A stretch of DNA of 64,000 nucleotides from Cricetomys ansorgei (taxonomy: Eukaryota > Chordata > Mammalia > Rodentia > Nesomyidae): assembly GCA_026225945.1 (NCBI GenBank), contig JAMJFZ010001258.1:10392001-10456000 (forward strand). The letters are read 5' to 3'. How positions within the stretch are numbered: the stretch's first letter is position 1; every line of letters begins with the position of its first letter. Shown here piece after piece: positions 58,626-64,000 of this stretch. Below the pieces are notes generated by a model, which was given only the letters and a program-made list of their open reading frames with translations, was not told the origin of the DNA and searched no databases. Made by a program: the position numbers and the translations under genes.

Positions 58626-61180
58626 CAGGACATGGGAATTAACAACATGCTTATTAATTAAGAAAATAAAAACAATCAACTTTCTATTTTAAAATCAAGT
58701 CAATTTCTTTTTCACTCAGGCCTCTAAAACGCCAAAGCCCTTATACGATCGTTCTGTTATACTGTGGCTTCCAAGCCCAAAAGTTTAATTCATTGTCTGT
58801 CAGATAATTCCATGTGGTTAAGTTATTTGCTGAAAATACCATAAAAGTACATTTTGTCTGTGAAAATAACTTCAAAACTAAGCACAGGCTCATCTTCAGT
58901 GAGCCAACCTAGAGGAATCCCAAAAGCGTTTGTGAACTTGGTTGAAAATAAAAGACCGTAATGGCAAAACAGTGTTTGAAGTTTTCGAAGCCACATGAGT
59001 AACTTCAAATCTTAAAGTGCTTTATTCAAATGCTATTCTGCTGTTACGAAGCCTTTTCACAAAGATTTACTTTCCTTTGAATTTCAATGTTCTTAATTGG
59101 CATCCAGGCATTTTCTCACATTATTTAATCCTATGACATTAAAATTATTATTCATAATACCTTGTCCCTATGTTCTCTAGGGTAGAGAGAAATACATAAA
59201 CTGATCTGGAATAATTTGAAATCATTCAATGTAAGGCACAGAAGCGGTCTGTGATACACCCCAGGAACAGATGGTAATAATAAAATCAGTTTTCTGAATT
59301 GATTGTATGTCGTTTCAGATCAGAAATCATTGCTGTTTTGAGGGCAGTATAAAGACAGTTTGTAAGTTTTGCACATTAAACTTAAAAGTTAGAGCTGCCA
59401 ACCTCTACTCATGGCTCCACCTCACCTGTGTTAATGGATAATCTGAATAAAACTGGCTTGTCTTGCTCTCTTCATAGACGCAGTCTGGTCTCAGCAAAGG
59501 CATATAAACACAACACCATGCAACAACTCTATGTTTGGAAGAAATTTTGTACATCTTCAGTGAAGGTTTTCTTATGGGACATTTAAAGAAAATATACCAT
59601 CAGGAAGAGGAAAATGTCCTAAAGGTCTTGTGAATGGCTATACACATCCCAACACCATGTCTGTATGAGACAGCTCTTTCACGGCAACACTTCATAACAA
59701 ATTCCCTATTCTTCACACTGGGCTTTACTTCCCATACTCTGCATAGAGGCCAGGTCCATTAATGCTTTCAATGTTGCATAAAAATAGCATCAATTAACTA
59801 TGAATGAAACATAAAAGAATCTTCGTCATTGTCCTTCTTTTTTTAATTTCATGAATGTGTACTGACAGTTCATTTAAATATAGGAATCGTCTGTGTGATA
59901 TTGGGTGTGTGACTATGGGCCTCCATGCCCTACTTTGCTCAAATGCTGATATCTCAGGCAATTATCATCATCTTCTGAGATGTGTTTATGACTGGGAACT
60001 CTTATCCCCACAACATGGGCAACCTGGCTCTGCTAAGATTATTCTTATCAAGGGTAAACTTTTTAAATGACCTGTGTGGGAACCATACTTTCAATCACAT
60101 GGATATTCTAAGCAATAAAATTTGAAGTTTAGCTGTATGGGGAAAAAAAAAAAACTAAACAGTGATTGAGGTTTCTCTATGTGTAACTGAAGGGGTGTGA
60201 CCTCGTCTTGAGGAAGATGAGCGCAGTTGCACAAATACTACAGTCAATAGTTCCATCCTTACATGTTATTAGCTGCTTTCCAAGCCAGGTGCCAGATAGT
60301 ATATGATTCAGTTTTCCATTGTTTTTAAAGGTCTATAACAGTTACAATTTCAGAAAAGAAATGAAAATATTTATGAAGCTATAAATGTGGAAAATACCAT
60401 TGGCATTGTGTTTATTTCTAGACAGAACAAAGGACTCTCATGATGAGCAGAGCAGTACTGAAACAGTTTGCATTCATCTTCCTTCTTTCTCCTAAACAAT
60501 GCTTCTTATTTGTTTATTCATTTGTGTAAGGCAACTACAGGCACATTCTTCTGTTCCTTGTTTAATAGAAAATAAGCTTTAACTCTATACGTGTAGCTAA
60601 AGAGTGTATCTGGTAGTATTCCGGTCCCTTCAAATAACAGAGAACTAATATTGTAAGAAGTCTTAGTCATCAGTAAACATTGGGTCAAGAAAGATTGTCT
60701 TTTCTCCTGACTCACACAAGACTGAGACCTAGGACATGCCAGGTCTGTGGCAGGCCTTCTGCACATATTAATTTACTGCAATGCCTGAGGAATTTGCTAA
60801 CACCATTACACGTTATTATTTCCAAACTGACAGTTCCTTGTGTTTTCCCATTGTTCCAGTCCGCTATCAAACTTTTTTGGATTCTGGCCCACTTTTAATT
60901 GTACTGTCAGTGAAGGAAATGATCATGCATGTGAGATGAGGGGTAGCAGATGGCTATGCAGTTTCCCATACTGTAAAGAATGATGAATCTAAGGCACGAG
61001 AAAAGTAAAACTGTGTTTAAGATGAATGACCAGTGTGGATCTGTCCAAGGTCTCAGAGTGTGTCGAAGTTGGCATGGTAGCATCGCCCCTAGGGTTTGAA
61101 AACTGAAGGTGTTGGCTGCTCCACACCTCAGTCCTGGTTTAAACACAGCTAAAATATTAGATATTGATACTGCCTGCTTC
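58626..61180. other. No gene seen; unassigned DNA with a possible MIR
   Basis: A stretch at 59095-59270 ('ttctcacattatttaatcct' near 59112) may be a reversed MIR. A poly(A) run lies at 60142-60154. Frames of 60-80 codons have no recognisable domain. Confidence 0.4.
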
Positions 61181-61620
61181 ACCGAAGGAAGCAAAGATGC
61201 TTTGTCTGCCCCCGCAGGCTGGGGACACAGGCTCAAATGTGTTCATTTGAGGCGGCTCCAAGAGCCCCTGTCACAACCAATCAGTCCCACTCTTGTGGCC
61301 AGCCCACTCCCCCTATTGTGCCACATAAAAGGCACGCCTAAACCTGCATGAAAGAAAGGCCTACCGAAGCGTGTCCCCCGAGTGTCTGTACTCCTTGACT
61401 TACAGAGGCCAGCCGGCAGCTCCCCGTAAAACCCACAGCTGGGCCCCTTCACCTTGTTGCTGCCACACCCCACCGAGCTTCTTGTGGCTTCTGGTTCCTG
61501 GAGAGGGCCGCTGGCAGCCTTGGAGTCCGGACAAGAAGCCAGTGGCGATGGCTGGATGCCAGGAGGCGAGGGGGTTCCACTTGTGGGACCTACAGACCAG
61601 GAACTAGTTAGGATTCATGG
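61181..61620 (+). promoter_or_regulatory. GC- and CpG-rich segment with CCAAT and TATA-like boxes
   Basis: About 14 CpGs by eye in 440 bp, against roughly one per several hundred bases around it, and clearly higher GC. On the plus strand 'aaccaatcag' (CCAAT at 61277-61281) is followed 45 bases later by 'acataaaagg' (61323-61332), the spacing of a CCAAT/TATA promoter, which would put a start near 61355. No poly(A) signal or clear LTR ends were found. It could be a host promoter of a coding or non-coding transcript, or an LTR I do not recognise. The open frames at 61371-61834 have no recognised domain. Confidence 0.45.
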
Positions 61621-63216
61621 AGTTGTCAGACTACAAACTAGAGATGAGTTTAAAGGTTGGAAAATCTCTGAAATAGCAGTAAGAAACAACAGACATTACC
61701 ACTTTGTTATTATCCTCAAATCAAAGGCTGACTTCAGCTATTCACTATGTGTTTTTAGGCTTTTGTCTAAGAAACTCACCTTGGAAACCAGAGCTCACAC
61801 GGAAGACAATATACTACCCTACCAAAACCATTAGAAACATGGATACATACATTCATTACCTTATTTTATGGTTGCTTACTGTTTACATCACACATTCAAA
61901 TATATTCCTTTTTATAATTTAGTTCGCCAAGATATTTGTGAAAATGTTGCAAAGAATGTTAGAAATGTGACCATCTAGATAAAATTATCATCACCATTTT
62001 CATTTCCTGTATATATATTCAGAGTCTCCTTTACCAATATGTACATCTCTGTGCTATTTTAGAAAGTGGAAATGACTATTAACGTCACTTATCCCCTGCT
62101 GCTGGTGGTATTTTTCTTCTTTCTCTAATCTCACTGGTATGTGAACTTGTTTTGATAATAGTCAATTATTATGAGACTAAGAATATAGTTATTCTCATCC
62201 TAAATTCTCATCCTTGGATGTATGAAGTGAGCCATATGTTCATTAACAATGTGCTCTGTGTAGTTTTCCCACACTGTATTTCCAACTAGGCATTTTGAAT
62301 TAAGTAGACATTGAAGTGGTTTTGTAAGTTCAACAGATAAAGGAAAAAAAAAATTCAGGATGAAAAGAAACAAGAGAACCTTAAACAATCTCTCCTTATT
62401 ATCCTGCCAGTAAAAAATATAGAGTTGAATATGCAATGTTCCTGAAAAAAAAATTGTCTCATGCCTAACTTGCTAAGAGACTTGGCAACCAAGTATATTT
62501 CAAGTGAGAGAAAGAATTTACCAATAAGAGGAATCAAATTTTAAGGGTAGGTGCCTGTTGGCACTCCGGGCATGAATGAGTAATTCTTTTCTATGTCTTT
62601 GGAGGCAAAAGAGGAAAAATGAACAGGGAACCATGTTAGATATTCTAAAATGAGCTTGTCCAATATAGTAATTATTAGATATATGAATGACCTTAGATTT
62701 AAATGATTTATAGTAAAATGAAATGAAAATTAAGTTGGTTAGTTGTTCTAGTCATTTGAAGAGTTCAATAGCTACCTGTAAACAATGGCTACCATACAGG
62801 TCAATGGAGACCTAAGATTTTCACTACAGTTACTTTGTCTACTGGGCAGAAAGTTCTCTACTGAAGAATACAAAGCATGCATGTTCTGTGACAAAACTGG
62901 AAAATAAAGATACAAATACTCTCAGTTAAATAACTGAAATAACAGCATAAGCTCAAGCATCTCTTGCTGCCAAAGAAATGAGAATGAAAGGCACATATGA
63001 AGTGGACATCAAAGGAAATTTAAATGTATGCAAAGAACATAAAAAAGTATGTGGGGTTGGTTCTTCCAATTTCACATACAAGGAAAAGAGAAGCAATAAC
63101 TACTTTGGGAAGGATCTGGGTAGAAACCTAAAAGCCTATTGTCCTGGGTTCATTCAGCATTTAGTCTTTGAGTCTACTTATTTATTATTCATTATGTGTT
63201 GTGGTGGTTTAGGGAT

Positions 63217-63217
<1 letters not shown>
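61621..63217. other. No gene seen; unassigned AT-rich DNA
   Basis: No supported feature. The 128-codon frame at 62978-63364 runs through the TA microsatellite and is not convincing. Confidence 0.45.
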
Positions 63218-63275
<58 letters not shown>

Positions 63276-63282
63276 CATATAT
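63218..63282. repeat. (TA)n microsatellite
   Basis: About 26 TA units, then TACATA-type units. Confidence 0.97.
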
Positions 63283-63514
63283 CCCTTATGCTTGTAGTAC
63301 TAGCTTTATGAATATGCACCTGCATCAACTCTTATGTCAAGCCAGTCTACTTCAACAGATGTAACAGACATGCATCCCTACTGAAGCTTCAAGTCATGCT
63401 TTTCCATGTGCTTCCTATTTTTTCCAGATGCTCAGAGATTTTAGTCTGCTCCTAAATGTCTATTTAATTTATAGATGTGAATTAAAATCCAGTTCCCAGA
63501 GACCTGTGATACCT

Positions 63515-63662
63515 CACAGGAGTTTGCTCAGTTTGCAAAAGCTCTCACCTTGCAAGCCTATGGTCTGAGTTTGATTCCTGGAACACATTCAAGGGTTGAA
63601 GTAGAGAACTGCAACACAAATTTGTCCTTGGATACTCCTGTGCTCAAGTCTTGTGCATGTAC

Positions 63663-63708
<46 letters not shown>
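63515..63708 (+). mobile_element. RSINE1-type SINE with (CA)n tail, sense
   Basis: 'aagctctcaccttgcaagcc' at 63539, 'gtctgagtttgattcctgga' at 63563, 'ttgaagtagagaactgcaac' at 63595 and 'gtccttggatactcctgtgc' near 63624 follow RSINE1 in order, ending in about 19 CA units (63666-63703). Confidence 0.85.
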
Positions 63709-64000
63709 ATAAAGTGGAAAAAATAGTTTATTTTCTCTTTTACATAGTCATATTGATATTTTAATGAGACTAAAGAGAGAAACAAGGATTCTTTAGAGAG
63801 AGATAGTTTCATAGGAGTGCAGGGAGCTAGGAAGCATAGGCTGTTCTGACAACTGTAGCTCTTTATGAGTTCCATACCTTACATATAATTGAAACTAAAT
63901 TGGCCATCTCTCTGAAGCAGAGAGAGGTATGTTCTTTATGTAAGAACATGCAAAATCACAGACCTAGGAATTGAAGCATAGTGGTTCTAATAAGGGTGAT
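63709..64000. other. No gene seen; unassigned DNA
   Basis: Nothing supported to the right edge. Confidence 0.45.

Noticed and set aside
58417..58692. Lys/Glu/Arg-rich frame and its antisense partners
   Set aside because: Translation of a polypurine tract.
59400..59520. Possible LTR end around 'ctgaataaaactggcttg'
   Set aside because: An isolated AATAAA with no TATA box, ends or target duplication that could be identified.
1..64000. CRISPR arrays, operons, prophage or other prokaryotic systems
   Set aside because: Repeat content, low CpG and lack of dense coding frames show mammalian nuclear DNA; the direct repeats present are microsatellites or retroelement parts.
1..64000. tRNA, snRNA or rRNA genes
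   Set aside because: tRNA-like segments found are heads of ID, B3, B4 or RSINE1 SINEs; no stretch resembling U6, 7SK, rRNA or a complete tRNA was seen.

Overview
The window looks like nuclear DNA of a murid rodent (mouse/rat-like). I find no intact protein-coding gene. The evidence for a rodent is the repeats: B1, B3, RSINE1/B4-type and ID-like SINEs, Lx-type LINE-1 3' ends on both strands, a URR1 hAT element, rodent ERV LTRs and many long CA/TG, TA, AAAT and GTA microsatellites. Older mammalian MIR and other ancient repeat remnants lie between them. Base composition is AT-rich and CpG-poor. The longest open frames mostly fall in repeats or are plausible by chance, so this reads as intergenic or deep intronic sequence. 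All family assignments were made by eye from remembered consensus features; a RepeatMasker run would settle names and borders.

Layout. 1-8.6 kb: two minus-strand L1 3' regions, a B1, a MIR and a compound TATC/TC/TA microsatellite. 8.7-13.9 kb: a B3 SINE, an LTR with TATA box and poly(A) signal, a perfect CTCF-type motif at 11263-11277, a MIR, a CpG-retaining segment and a URR1 transposon sitting inside an older SINE. 14-30 kb: mostly unassigned sequence with two plus-strand Lx 3' ends (16.3-17.3 and 26.7-27.7 kb) and scattered SINEs and MIRs. 30.5-31.8 kb: a SINE/MIR cluster. 31.8-35.7 kb: a repeat-poor stretch that contains one well-formed candidate exon. 35.7-44.5 kb: more rodent repeats, a 270-bp polypyrimidine tract and L1 3' ends. 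45-53 kb: mostly unassigned, with a cleanly flanked L1 tail insertion at 52.76-53.0 kb and a perfect-core hairpin at 53.13 kb. 54.1-58.4 kb: the most structured region, an Lx 3' end split first by a decayed minus-strand class II endogenous retrovirus (pol remnants) and, further downstream, by a solo LTR with an exact 6-bp target duplication. 61.18-61.62 kb: a GC- and CpG-rich segment with CCAAT and TATA-like boxes, the best promoter or LTR candidate. 63.2-63.7 kb: a TA microsatellite and an RSINE1 with a CA tail.

There is no operon, pathway or novel multi-gene system visible here. The items most worth checking are the CTCF-type site, the 61.2-61.6 kb promoter-like segment, the candidate exon at 35.4 kb, the hairpin at 53.13 kb and the nested retroelements at 54-58 kb.
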